Source: Ardenticatenales bacterium
GTDB taxonomy: Bacteria; Chloroflexota; Anaerolineae; Promineifilales; UBA4811
Length of the DNA: 11,085 bases
Reading direction: 5' to 3'
NCBI GenBank assembly: GCA_013139935.1
Contig: WSZX01000033.1
Location: forward strand, 1 to 11,085
Shown here: positions 1 through 7,363 of the stretch, piece by piece
Position numbering within the stretch: position 1 is the first letter of the stretch
Layout of the letters: each line of letters opens with the position of its first letter
Position numbers and translations under genes: made by a program
Notes under the pieces: model-generated
Databases searched by the model: none
Seen by the model: the letters and a program-made list of their open reading frames with translations, nothing else
What the model was told of the DNA's origin: nothing

Positions 1-145
1 AGCGTATGTCCGTCCCAAAAAAGTCCCCCTCCGCCGCCCGTTCGCCCAGTTCCGGTAGGGTCTCGGGGTAGAAATTGGCCATTTTCGGGACGCGGTCCGG
101 CTGCCGGCCGCTTAACACGGCCAGAACACGTTCTCGTGGCGTCAT
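1..145 (-). CDS. Uroporphyrinogen decarboxylase (URO-D)/corrinoid methyltransferase-family protein, N-terminus only
   Basis: Seen: the minus strand from the ATG at 145-143 stays open to the window edge, giving 48 codons. The protein begins MTPRERVLAVLSGRQPDRVP. A perfect AAGGAG Shine-Dalgarno (complement of 153-158) lies 7 nt upstream, which fixes the start. Known: the opening 'ERVLA.L.G..PDRVP' is characteristic of the URO-D superfamily. That superfamily covers HemE (decarboxylation of uroporphyrinogen III to coproporphyrinogen III in haem synthesis) and the MtaA/CmuA-type methylcobamide methyltransferases and their many uncharacterised relatives. Inference: the 'MTPRERVLAVLSG' style is commoner in the methyltransferase-like branch than in true HemE, but the catalytic and zinc-binding region lies outside the window, so the subfamily cannot be assigned. 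The gene follows the L,D-transpeptidase on the same strand after 110 bp. Co-transcription is possible but not shown. Confidence 0.8.
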   Translation of the reverse strand, partial: MTPRERVLAVLSGRQPDRVPKMANFYPETLPELGERAAEGDFFGTDIR

Positions 146-255
146 GGTGGCTCTCCTTCGGGGAATCGTTGAACGGACACACACTCATAGCTTTTCCTGC
201 AGGGTGACCAGCGCCAGCAGCGCGTTGTTGGTCGTCGGTTCTTCACCCGGCCGCG

Positions 256-1335
256 CTACGGCTGGATGATTACCGGCGTCCCGATCTCGGCCCAATAGTA
301 CAACGACTGGGCCTCGGACGTGCCCAGCACAACGCACCCATACGAGATCGGCGTGCCCAGGTAGCCTGCCCACAAGGTTTGGCCATTGGGCAGGATCGGC
401 AGGCCATGAATACCGTTCTCGCTCCCGCCCGCCCAATAGATGCCCAGCCAATGGGGCATCCAAAGGCTCCAGGTCGCCCCGTACGCATTGGGGATCTTGC
501 TCTGCACCCAGAACTCGCCCGTGCGAGTGTAGGTGGGTGCGGCCCCGCTCGAGGCCACGAAAGAGTAGATCAACTGATCCCCCTCAAAGGCATACAGGTG
601 CTGCTCCGACAGATCGATCAGAATTCGCCCACCGGCGCCAGTGGGGGCCAGCGGCGTCCCGGTCAGGCGCAGTACCTGTCCGGCGTAGATGGCAGAGGGA
701 TTGGCAATGCCATTCAGGTAAGCCAGCGCAACGGTGGTGGTTCCGTGTCGCCGCGCTATCCGGAACAACGTGTCACCACGACGCACGAGATAGGTATTGT
801 CCCCCGCCAAAGGCGGGTCCGGCGGTGGAGCCGGAGGCGCGTCCGGCGGCGCATTCACGTCATGAGCCTCGACTGCCGGTTCAGAACCCGCCCCGGGGAT
901 GATCAACTGCTGCCCCACATAGATGGCATAGGGGCTCGATAGTGCGTTTAGCTCGATCAACGACCAGATGGTAACACCATGACGCAGCGCGATGCCGGTC
1001 AACGTGTCTCCCCACTGCACAGCATAGGCGCCGTCCATCGGTGTCGCCACAGGATCTGCATCTGGCGCGCTGTCGGAGCCGCCCGGGATAATGAGATTCT
1101 GACCGGCAAAGATCCGGTGCGCGTCAACCAGCCCGTTGGCAGCCATGATCACATCCATCGCCACCCCGTAGCGCAGAGAGATACGAAAGAGATTCTCTCC
1201 ACGTTGGACCAGGTGGACGAACTGATCCTGGGCTGGAGCAGGGTCCGATTCCTGCCCGGCGACGCCAGTTGGAGTGGCCAGGAACAGGATCGTAGCGATC
1301 AGACTAATGGCGAGGACTGGACGCAACGGTGTCAT
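256..1335 (-). CDS. Secreted L,D-transpeptidase (YkuD) with three LysM domains
   Basis: A 359-aa exported cell-wall enzyme. Start chosen at ATG 1335-1333, because a signal peptide (about residues 4-27, hydrophobic core LAISLIATILFLA, likely cut near GVAG) follows at once and an AGGAGG lies at 1339-1344. The frame stays open to 1422, but those 29 extra residues would bury the signal. LysM domains, which bind peptidoglycan glycans, lie at about 39-85, 103-147 and 180-225, separated by Pro/Asp/Ala-rich linkers. The YkuD catalytic domain spans about 236-359, with His310 and a Ser331-Tyr-Gly-Cys334 active-site motif. YkuD enzymes use the Cys to make 3-3 peptidoglycan cross-links or to attach proteins to the wall. 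The usual SHGC is SYGC here, with the essential Cys kept. The C-terminus (GTPVIIQP) looks natural, so the gene is complete. The exact substrate is unknown. Confidence 0.92.
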   Translation of the reverse strand: MTPLRPVLAISLIATILFLATPTGVAGQESDPAPAQDQFVHLVQRGENLFRISLRYGVAMDVIMAANGLVDAHRIFAGQNLIIPGGSDSAPDADPVATPMDGAYAVQWGDTLTGIALRHGVTIWSLIELNALSSPYAIYVGQQLIIPGAGSEPAVEAHDVNAPPDAPPAPPPDPPLAGDNTYLVRRGDTLFRIARRHGTTTVALAYLNGIANPSAIYAGQVLRLTGTPLAPTGAGGRILIDLSEQHLYAFEGDQLIYSFVASSGAAPTYTRTGEFWVQSKIPNAYGATWSLWMPHWLGIYWAGGSENGIHGLPILPNGQTLWAGYLGTPISYGCVVLGTSEAQSLYYWAEIGTPVIIQP

Positions 1336-1351
1336 CTCCCTCCTCGCCCCG

Positions 1352-1381
1352 AGTATATACCAAAGCACAGGGTTCTCCCAA
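1352..1381 (-). promoter_or_regulatory. Candidate sigma70-type promoter of the L,D-transpeptidase gene
   Basis: On the minus strand, TTGGGA (complement of 1376-1381) is followed after 18 nt by TATACT (complement of 1352-1357). This would start transcription near 1345, about 10 nt before the ATG, leaving a very short leader that consists mostly of the Shine-Dalgarno. The -35 matches the consensus at 4 of 6 positions and the -10 at 5 of 6. It suggests this gene can be transcribed separately from the upstream rarA-like gene. Based on pattern only. Confidence 0.3.
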
Positions 1382-1476
1382 TAGCGAAAGTCTCTGTCGA
1401 CTCGCAGCGGTTCATGACCCAAGCCGATGAAAACGGAGAGATGGGATGTCCTCTATGGGCACAACACCCAGTCCGC

Positions 1477-1508
1477 CCGAGCCGCAACTCGGTCTGGATT
1501 TCATCCAG
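1477..1508. repeat. Two small adjacent stem-loops between the rarA-like and L,D-transpeptidase genes
   Basis: CTGGAT-TTC-ATCCAG (1494-1508, 6-bp stem, 3-nt loop) lies next to CCGAG-CCGCAA-CTCGG (1477-1492, 5-bp stem, 6-nt loop), 50-80 bp downstream of the rarA-like stop. On the minus strand no T-tract follows, so this does not qualify as an intrinsic terminator. It may be an RNA structure at the 3' end of the kinase operon transcript, or chance. Confidence 0.25.
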
Positions 1509-1558
1509 TTTCGTTTGCGCCCACCATCCGGGAGTGCTGCGCTGCGGCCGCAAGGACT

Positions 1559-3814
1559 CTAACTTTGCTGCCGGGAGGACCGCGCCACCAGATAGAGCGT
1601 GGTGCTTTGCCACGGCACCACTTGGTCGCACAACTGATCGGTGTACAGAGCCTGAACCCGCATCAACTCATCGGCGGTGATGGCTCGCCGCAGGTGCCCG
1701 GCATAACTGGCTCGGTGCCCCCTCTCCTCCGGCGCAAACCAACGGTCCAATTCGGCCCGGGTGATCCGTCGTTCCGTCGTCTCCCGCTCGCTCTCTGCCA
1801 GGATGACCTCAAGTCCGGCCGCCTCGCACGCCGCCACCAGGTCGTCCACATCCCAGTTCACCATCGGGTCGGCCGGGTCGGTGTAGATGGCTTCCTCGGC
1901 GGCCTGTACCCGGCCGGCCAGGTCGGCGGCCATGGAATCCATCTCTACCAACGCAGTAACCCGTTGGGCGTGGCGCGGCACCGTCTCGGCCAGCGAGAGC
2001 GTGCCGCCACCCCGCAATAGGCCGGCCACCAACTGGAGATCTGCCGCCTTGTCCGGCCGGCGTGTGAGAACGTTCCGCCCGACGATGGCGTCAAAGCGAA
2101 CCTCGCCCTCTCCGCGCAACGTCAACAAGTCGGGCAATTCGGATAGGTCGCCGATCAACACTGCTGGCCGTTCCACTTCGGCCAGCCGGCGAGCCTGCTG
2201 GCGCAGCGTCTCCCCCACCTCGATGTCGGCCGCCAGCGACCATATCCCTCCCTCCGGCGCGCGGCGCACCGCATCCCACGCAAGCAGTCCCGATCCAGCG
2301 TTGAGGTCCAGCACCAGGTGATGGCGTTGGATGCCGGCCGCATCCAGAACACGATCTCGCAGCGAGGCTAATCGCTCTCCCGCCCCACTTGCCGTTCGCG
2401 CCAACCAGCGGTCGCGGGCCTTGTCTGCAGGCGTAAAGGTAAGCACTTGCGGCAGCCCCGTCGGACCGCCGGCCTCCAGCATCGCCGCCAACTGCGCCTC
2501 GCGGCGCCGGGCCACCTCCTCGCTGATGCTGGCTTCATAACCCTGGTCGGAGGGTTGGTAAAAGAGCTTGCCCTGCAGCGCATCCGGCAGGTACTGCTGC
2601 GCCACCCAATGGTCACGGTACGCATGGGGATAGAGGTATCCTTTGCCGTGGCCGAACGCCTCCTTGTCCCGACTACCGTCCCGCAGGTGGCTGGGCACCT
2701 CGCCATTACCCTCGCCTTCCACGGTCGAGAGAGCGTCAAAGAAGGCCAGCGTCGAGTTGGATTTGGGGGCTGTGGCCAGATAGAGTGCGGCCTGCGCCAG
2801 GTGAAAACGCCCTTCCGGCAGTCCCACACGATCAAAAGATGCCGCCGCCGCCTCTGTAACCCGCAAAGCATTGGGGTCGGCCAGTCCCACATCCTCGCTG
2901 GCAAAGATCAGCATCCGCCGAAAGATAAAGCGCGAATCTTCTCCAGCATAGACCATCTTGGCCAGCCAGTACATCGCTGCATCCGGGTCAGACCCACGCA
3001 AGGACTTGATAAAGGCACTAATGGTGTCAAAATGATAGTCGCCCTCTTTGTCATAGAGGACAACCCGTCGCTGAATGCTCTCTTCAGCTACCTCCAGAGT
3101 GATGTGAATGAGTTGTCCATTCGCTCCTGCAGCTGGCACAGTTGTCTCGACCGCCAACTCTAGGGCATTGAGCACGCCGCGCGCATCGCCATTGGCAATA
3201 TCCACCAGGTGGGCCAGCGCGTCATCATCGATCTTTACATCAAGCTTGCCATAGCCGCGCTCCTTGTCCGCCAGCGCATGCCGGGCGATGGCATAGAGAT
3301 CATCCTCTACCAGCGGCTCGAGCTGAAAGATCCGGCTGCGGCTGACCAGGGGCCGGTTGACCTCGAAATAGGGGTTCTCGGTGGTGGCGCCGATCAGAAT
3401 GAGGGTACCGTTCTCCACCCAGGGGAGAAGGGCATCTTGCTGGGCCTTGTTCCAGCGGTGGACCTCGTCCACAAACAGAGTCGTGCGTTGATTGTATAGG
3501 CTGCGCCTCTCCTGTGCGTCAGCAATCGCTGCTCGGATTTGCTTGACCCCCGCCAAGACGGCGTTGATGGTGATAAAGTGGCTGCGCGTAGTGTTTGCTA
3601 TGACCATCGCCAGACTGGTCTTCCGAGTCCCGGGCGGACCGTAGAGTATGAGCGAGGAGAGCTGATCCGCCTGGATGGCACGGCGCAGCAGCCGGCCTGG
3701 GCCAACGATGTGCTCCTGACCCACAAATTCCTCGAGTGTGCGCGGCCGCATGCGCGCCGCCAGTGGCTGCTCCTGTTCGATTTGCCGCCGGCGACCGTGT
3801 TCAAAGAGATCCAT
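1559..3814 (-). CDS. rarA: RarA/MgsA-type AAA+ ATPase fused to a C-terminal SAM-methyltransferase-like domain
   Basis: 751 aa. Start taken at ATG 3814-3812, because the protein then opens MDLFEHGRRR like other RarA proteins. An in-frame GTG at 3856 directly abuts the previous stop and would add 14 poorly conserved residues. Residues about 1-430 are RarA/MgsA (bacterial homologue of WRNIP1/Mgs1, acting at stalled replication forks): AAA+ core with Walker B FVDEVH (114-119), sensor-1 ATTENP (143-148) and SRSR arginine-finger region (158-161), then the helical tetramerisation domain (AFFDAL, HLRDGSRD). Residues about 466-751 carry a Rossmann-type methyltransferase fold with motif I VLDLNAGSG (501-509), Asp530 after strand 2, and FDAIVGRNVL as the motif IV region. 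Oddity: Walker A reads GPPGTRKT, with Arg64 for the invariant Gly. It is third in the kinase operon, 42 bp after the four-ribbon kinase. RarA identity is firm; the methyltransferase substrate is unknown. Confidence 0.9.
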   Translation of the reverse strand: MDLFEHGRRRQIEQEQPLAARMRPRTLEEFVGQEHIVGPGRLLRRAIQADQLSSLILYGPPGTRKTSLAMVIANTTRSHFITINAVLAGVKQIRAAIADAQERRSLYNQRTTLFVDEVHRWNKAQQDALLPWVENGTLILIGATTENPYFEVNRPLVSRSRIFQLEPLVEDDLYAIARHALADKERGYGKLDVKIDDDALAHLVDIANGDARGVLNALELAVETTVPAAGANGQLIHITLEVAEESIQRRVVLYDKEGDYHFDTISAFIKSLRGSDPDAAMYWLAKMVYAGEDSRFIFRRMLIFASEDVGLADPNALRVTEAAAASFDRVGLPEGRFHLAQAALYLATAPKSNSTLAFFDALSTVEGEGNGEVPSHLRDGSRDKEAFGHGKGYLYPHAYRDHWVAQQYLPDALQGKLFYQPSDQGYEASISEEVARRREAQLAAMLEAGGPTGLPQVLTFTPADKARDRWLARTASGAGERLASLRDRVLDAAGIQRHHLVLDLNAGSGLLAWDAVRRAPEGGIWSLAADIEVGETLRQQARRLAEVERPAVLIGDLSELPDLLTLRGEGEVRFDAIVGRNVLTRRPDKAADLQLVAGLLRGGGTLSLAETVPRHAQRVTALVEMDSMAADLAGRVQAAEEAIYTDPADPMVNWDVDDLVAACEAAGLEVILAESERETTERRITRAELDRWFAPEERGHRASYAGHLRRAITADELMRVQALYTDQLCDQVVPWQSTTLYLVARSSRQQS

Positions 3815-3856
3815 GCTCGCAATTGTACCCTGGCTGCGGTGACGGGCCACTCGCAC

Positions 3857-5116
3857 CTACGGCGATGACCGACCGAACAAGAGCCGGATCAAGGCCGCCA
3901 CCGGATCAGACGGCCGGCCAGCGGGTTCCGGAGGCAAGAGGGCCGTCTTGAGCGCCGCGATTGTCTGATACCGGTCTGCCGGCTTGATCTGGGTCGCTTT
4001 TCTGATGACTGCCTCGGTACGGGGCGAGACACGTGGGTTGAGCTGACGAACCAGGGGATACTTGAAAGGTTTGCTCTCCGGGTCCCGGCCGGTTAGCAGG
4101 TGGTGCAAAGTGGCGCCCAGAGCATACACATCGGAGGCGGCCTGGGTCTGCCCCTTGCCGTATTGCTCTGGGGGCGCATATCCCGGCGTGCCCAGGATGA
4201 GCGTGTCCTTGGTGCGGCCGGGCTTCCAGAAACGCGCAATGCCAAAGTCAATCACCTTGCACACGCCGTTTCCATCTTGCTCCATTACGTTGCTCGGTTT
4301 CATGTCGCGGTAGATGATCGGTGGGCTCTGGGTGTGCAGAAAGTGCAGCACATCGCAGATCTGCGCTGCCCAACTGAGCACGCGCCGCTCCGGCAAAAGG
4401 CCGGCGGACTCTTCCATGATCTGCAGCAGCGTCTTGCCCTCGATGAACTCCATCACCATATACCAGCGCCGCTTGTCCGGGTCCCGGAAAACGTCCACAA
4501 CGCTGACCAGGTTTGGGTGATCCAAAGCTCGCAGCATGACCGCTTCACGCCGGAACGCCTCCACTGTCTCTGCCCTCTCGCCAGGGGAGATGGCAGTCTC
4601 ACTCATCTCCTTGATGGCCCAGGTGACGCCCGGTCGTTGCTTGTCGATCCCGCGGTAGATAGCGCTCATGCCTCCCTGGGCGATTTTCTGCAAGATGATG
4701 TAACGGTTGTTGAGGATCGATCGGCTGGGCATCCTGCCGGTGCCAAAGCGAGGTGGCCGCATGGCCGGCGCGGGCCCACCAGTCAACCGCGCCCGGCAAC
4801 GGCGGCAAAAGCGGGCGAGTGGCCGGTTGGGGGTGCCACAACGGGAGCAGAGCGGCTCTATGCGAGGGGCCCGGGCCCCACACTTGCGACAGAAACGCGC
4901 TGCCGGCCGGATCGCGGTTCCGCATTGATGGCACGGCCGTGGCTGAGGCGCCCCACAGTTGCGGCAAAAGCGCGCCCCCGGCTCGGTGCGATGGCGGCAC
5001 CTGGCGCAACTCTGGACCGCGCCGCCGACCAGCGGGGCGCTGCACCGCTTGCAGAGGCGGGCGACCGCCCGGTTCACAGTCCCACAGTGGGGGCAGGTTC
5101 TGGCGGCGGTTGCCAT
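3857..5116 (-). CDS. Soluble Ser/Thr protein kinase with four N-terminal zinc ribbons
   Basis: 419 aa, ATG at 5116-5114, 11 bp after the stop of the upstream kinase. No Shine-Dalgarno is obvious, so translational coupling is likely. Residues 8-107 hold four CxxC...CxxC zinc ribbons (Cys 8/11/22/25, 37/40/51/54, 62/65/76/79, 90/93/104/107), amounting to two tandem double-zinc-ribbon units. The Hanks-type kinase domain spans about 138-395: Gly-rich loop QGGMS (147-151), ATP-anchoring Lys169, probable alphaC Glu191, catalytic loop YRDMKPSN with Asp271, Lys273 and Asn276, DFG at 290-292, and activation segment GTPGYAPPEQY. All residues needed for phosphotransfer are present; the HRD His is Tyr. 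There is no transmembrane segment, so the protein is probably cytoplasmic, with the ribbons mediating protein or nucleic-acid contacts. Substrates are unknown. Its stop codon touches the alternative GTG of the next gene, which supports an operon. Confidence 0.92.
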   Translation of the reverse strand: MATAARTCPHCGTVNRAVARLCKRCSAPLVGGAVQSCARCRHRTEPGARFCRNCGAPQPRPCHQCGTAIRPAARFCRKCGARAPRIEPLCSRCGTPNRPLARFCRRCRARLTGGPAPAMRPPRFGTGRMPSRSILNNRYIILQKIAQGGMSAIYRGIDKQRPGVTWAIKEMSETAISPGERAETVEAFRREAVMLRALDHPNLVSVVDVFRDPDKRRWYMVMEFIEGKTLLQIMEESAGLLPERRVLSWAAQICDVLHFLHTQSPPIIYRDMKPSNVMEQDGNGVCKVIDFGIARFWKPGRTKDTLILGTPGYAPPEQYGKGQTQAASDVYALGATLHHLLTGRDPESKPFKYPLVRQLNPRVSPRTEAVIRKATQIKPADRYQTIAALKTALLPPEPAGRPSDPVAALIRLLFGRSSP

Positions 5117-5127
5117 GGAGCGCCAGT

Positions 5128-6957
5128 CTAGTCCTTTCCCAGGCGCCGCGCGGCTTTGATGACCCCCCTACCCCAGAGTCCACTCAGCAGGATGGTATAG
5201 AGCAGAATCGGGCCGGTCACCGCCCCGGCGACGGCAAGCCCCGCCCCTTGCAGAGCGACCAGGCCCAGCAAAGCGCCAAGAAAGACATTGGCCAGGTGGA
5301 ACTCGATCGGCCGCCGCACTTTGCGATGCACCTTCCTGATATCTCGGTGTAGTTGCCCCGTTCCTCTGCCCATCACCCGTATGATCTGAGCACCGAAATC
5401 CATCATGCTCATTTCCAGCCGGAATGACACCCGCCGAGGTTGTCCCTGGCTTGGCTTGACGACGAGCTCGCCTTCGTGCCGCCGGCCAAAGGGGATACGG
5501 CGATAGTCAACCGACAGGTCGATTTCCTGCCGGCCGCCCTTGCCAATCAGCCGGAAGCGCTCTGTTGACAGGTCCAGCCAGGAGACGTTTGGGATTAGCT
5601 TGCCACCCTTGTAGCCGCGCTGCTGGTTAAAGAGCATCAGCGTCTCCCCCCAGCGGCCGATTCCCATCTTGCGCAACTCTACGTGCTGGTGGCTTGTCCG
5701 CAGGACCGGCATCGGCAGGTCGGGATCGAGCAGCTGGAGTACGGTCTCTAGTTTCAGATCCTTATCATCCATGGCCGACCTCAGGGCCTCGGTTTTGCTG
5801 GCCAGGTCGTACCGGCCGATGGTCTTGAGCCAGTGTTCGATATCCCCTCGCAAGAGGTGATGCCTGCCTGTGGCCCACTGGGAGTCGCATATCTGTACCA
5901 GTGCCTTTACCGAATTGGCAATGTCGCCGGACTTGAAGGTAAACGGTTGGGTTCCCGGCCGGCGGGCGATCGCTTCCAGTTCGGTCTTGAGCTCGGCCGC
6001 TGTCGGCCGTTGATAAACCTCCGGCTCCATCGCTGCCCCAATGACCCGCTCGAGTGCGGAGGAGACCCTCTTGTTCAGTTTGCGGATCGGCGGGAACCGA
6101 GCCGCCCCGAGCACCATGGCCGGGGTCAGCACCTGCTCTTCGGCAAAGGCATCGCGCGGGTCCTCGCCGGACAGCAAGTGATGGAGACTTGCCCCCAGCG
6201 CATAGATGTCAGAGCGGGGTTCGGGTTCCTGGAGCCACTGTTCCTGCGGGCTATAGCCGGGGGTGCCGATCGCGATGGTACCACGCGCCTTGCCCCCGTC
6301 ATTGTCAGAACTGCCGTCACGGGCGGGCATCGCCCGCACCAACCCGAAATCCACCAGCCAGAGGCGACCGCCTTCATCAAGAATCAGGTTGGCCGGCTTG
6401 ATATCGCGATGGATGACAGGCTCTGCCCTGCGTGCATGCATGTATGCCAGCGCATCGCACACTTGAATGGCCCATTCGATTACCTCCGCTTCCGGCAGCG
6501 GCCGCCCATGTCGCTCCAACCGCTGTTCCAGGTTCTCGCCGCCGATGAATTTCATCACCAGGTAGTGGCGGTCATTCTCGACGAAATAATCGAATATCCC
6601 CGGGATGTTCGGGTGGCCCGGCTGGTTCAACAAGGCCAAGGTGCGGGCCTCACGTTGAAAGTCAGCCTCAGCCTTGCGGCGTTCTTCCGGCGAGGTGTAG
6701 TCCGGCAACATCTCCTTGACCACGCATCTGCGCACCAAGCGAGTATCGTCCGCCAGATAGACGGCCCCCATCCCACCTCGGCCAAGCGAACGAACGATCT
6801 GATAACGGCCGGCCTGAAAGGTATCCCCCGGCCGAACTGGACGGGTGTGGTTGGGTGCGGTCAGAGAAGATACCTGGGATGCACCGCATCGATGACAGAA
6901 TCGCGCGATTACGCGCAGTTCAGAGCCGCAGTGAATACACCACACAGTCCTTGCCAC
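5128..6957 (-). CDS. Zinc-ribbon Ser/Thr protein kinase with beta-sandwich domain and C-terminal membrane anchor
   Basis: 609 aa from GTG 6957-6955; a second in-frame GTG at 6945-6943 has a better-placed Shine-Dalgarno and would remove four residues. Order: one zinc ribbon (Cys 7/10/21/24); Hanks-type kinase about 52-330 with Gly loop GRGGMG (59-64), Lys81, HRDIKPAN (183-190), DFG (203-205), GTPGYSPQEQ (231-240); a helical, Trp-containing linker about 340-410 (GDIEHWLKTIGRYDLA); an Ig-like beta-sandwich about 420-515 recognisable from 'NVSWLDLS' and 'GELVVKPSQG'; a basic stretch; and two hydrophobic segments about 555-597 ending in a Lys/Arg-rich tail. All catalytic residues are intact. With the only TM segments at the C-terminus, the kinase and the beta-sandwich should both be cytoplasmic, unlike PknB, whose sensor is external. 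It is the first gene of the kinase operon. Its signal and substrates are unknown. Confidence 0.93.
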   Translation of the reverse strand: MARTVWCIHCGSELRVIARFCHRCGASQVSSLTAPNHTRPVRPGDTFQAGRYQIVRSLGRGGMGAVYLADDTRLVRRCVVKEMLPDYTSPEERRKAEADFQREARTLALLNQPGHPNIPGIFDYFVENDRHYLVMKFIGGENLEQRLERHGRPLPEAEVIEWAIQVCDALAYMHARRAEPVIHRDIKPANLILDEGGRLWLVDFGLVRAMPARDGSSDNDGGKARGTIAIGTPGYSPQEQWLQEPEPRSDIYALGASLHHLLSGEDPRDAFAEEQVLTPAMVLGAARFPPIRKLNKRVSSALERVIGAAMEPEVYQRPTAAELKTELEAIARRPGTQPFTFKSGDIANSVKALVQICDSQWATGRHHLLRGDIEHWLKTIGRYDLASKTEALRSAMDDKDLKLETVLQLLDPDLPMPVLRTSHQHVELRKMGIGRWGETLMLFNQQRGYKGGKLIPNVSWLDLSTERFRLIGKGGRQEIDLSVDYRRIPFGRRHEGELVVKPSQGQPRRVSFRLEMSMMDFGAQIIRVMGRGTGQLHRDIRKVHRKVRRPIEFHLANVFLGALLGLVALQGAGLAVAGAVTGPILLYTILLSGLWGRGVIKAARRLGKD

Positions 6958-6960
6958 CTC
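6943..6960 (-). promoter_or_regulatory. Ribosome-binding site that may move the kinase start to GTG 6945
   Basis: On the minus strand GAGGTGG (complement of 6954-6960) lies 8 nt before the GTG at 6945-6943. The GTG at 6957-6955 lies inside this purine-rich element and has only weak pairing upstream. The shorter protein would begin VWCIHCG and keep the whole zinc ribbon, so the two starts cannot be told apart by domain content. Confidence 0.4.
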
Positions 6961-7016
6961 ATCATAGCCTATACGCTCACAGCAAGTCAGCGTTGCATGC
7001 CCCGGACACTCATCCC

Positions 7017-7022
7017 ATTATA
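7017..7022 (-). promoter_or_regulatory. Candidate -10 box of the kinase-kinase-rarA operon
   Basis: A perfect TATAAT on the minus strand (complement of 7017-7022) would start transcripts near 7010, leaving a leader of about 50 nt before the first kinase. No good -35 hexamer is visible at 15-19 nt spacing and there is no TGn extension, so an activator or a different sigma factor may be involved if the promoter is real. Confidence 0.4.
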
Positions 7023-7363
7023 CCGCAGTTGGTCTCCCGGGCATTCTACCCTAGCTGACAACCAGTTGACGATTGAGCGGCGGTGCCCGACATTGTTTCC
7101 GGCATCCTTTGTGCCATACATCCGGAAAGCACTTCGCGGAGCAGATGGACGCCCTGCCATCGCCTGAATCGATGGTGTGCCTTCCCGACGGCCCGGTCAG
7201 GAGTTGCTATCCCTCCATGACCCCTTGGTCATCTCCATCCCCCGCCGCAGGCTCGTTGTCCACGCCCTCAATCCCACCCTACCAGTTTTCCGTTTTTTGC
7301 GGAGCGCCGCTTTGACGGGAAGGTCGTCTTGGCTGTTTTTCGACACTCTCACTGACACCTGAT

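Noticed and set aside
1477..1508. Stem-loops as an intrinsic terminator of the rarA operon
   Set aside because: Stems are short and no T-tract follows on the minus strand; kept only as weak inverted repeats.
2447..3163. Plus-strand frame of 238 codons opposite the rarA-like gene
   Set aside because: Antisense shadow of a well-conserved AAA+ region.
4100..5131. Plus-strand frame of 343 codons opposite the four-ribbon kinase
   Set aside because: It mirrors the Cys-rich repeats and kinase domain of the real gene; no recognisable protein features or start signal.
5833..7167. Long plus-strand frame (444 codons) opposite the first kinase
   Set aside because: It is antisense to a gene with complete kinase motifs, its translation shows no domain, and such frames are common in GC-rich DNA.
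7217..7232. ATGACC-CCTT-GGTCAT inverted repeat
   Set aside because: Six-base arms with a 4-nt loop, isolated and without a T-tract or nearby gene end; too weak to call.
7165..7245. Possible tRNA or small structured RNA in the intergenic region
   Set aside because: I looked for a T-loop (GTTCRANYC) with paired arms and an acceptor stem on both strands and found none; the CCATC/GATGG pair does not fit a tRNA arm.
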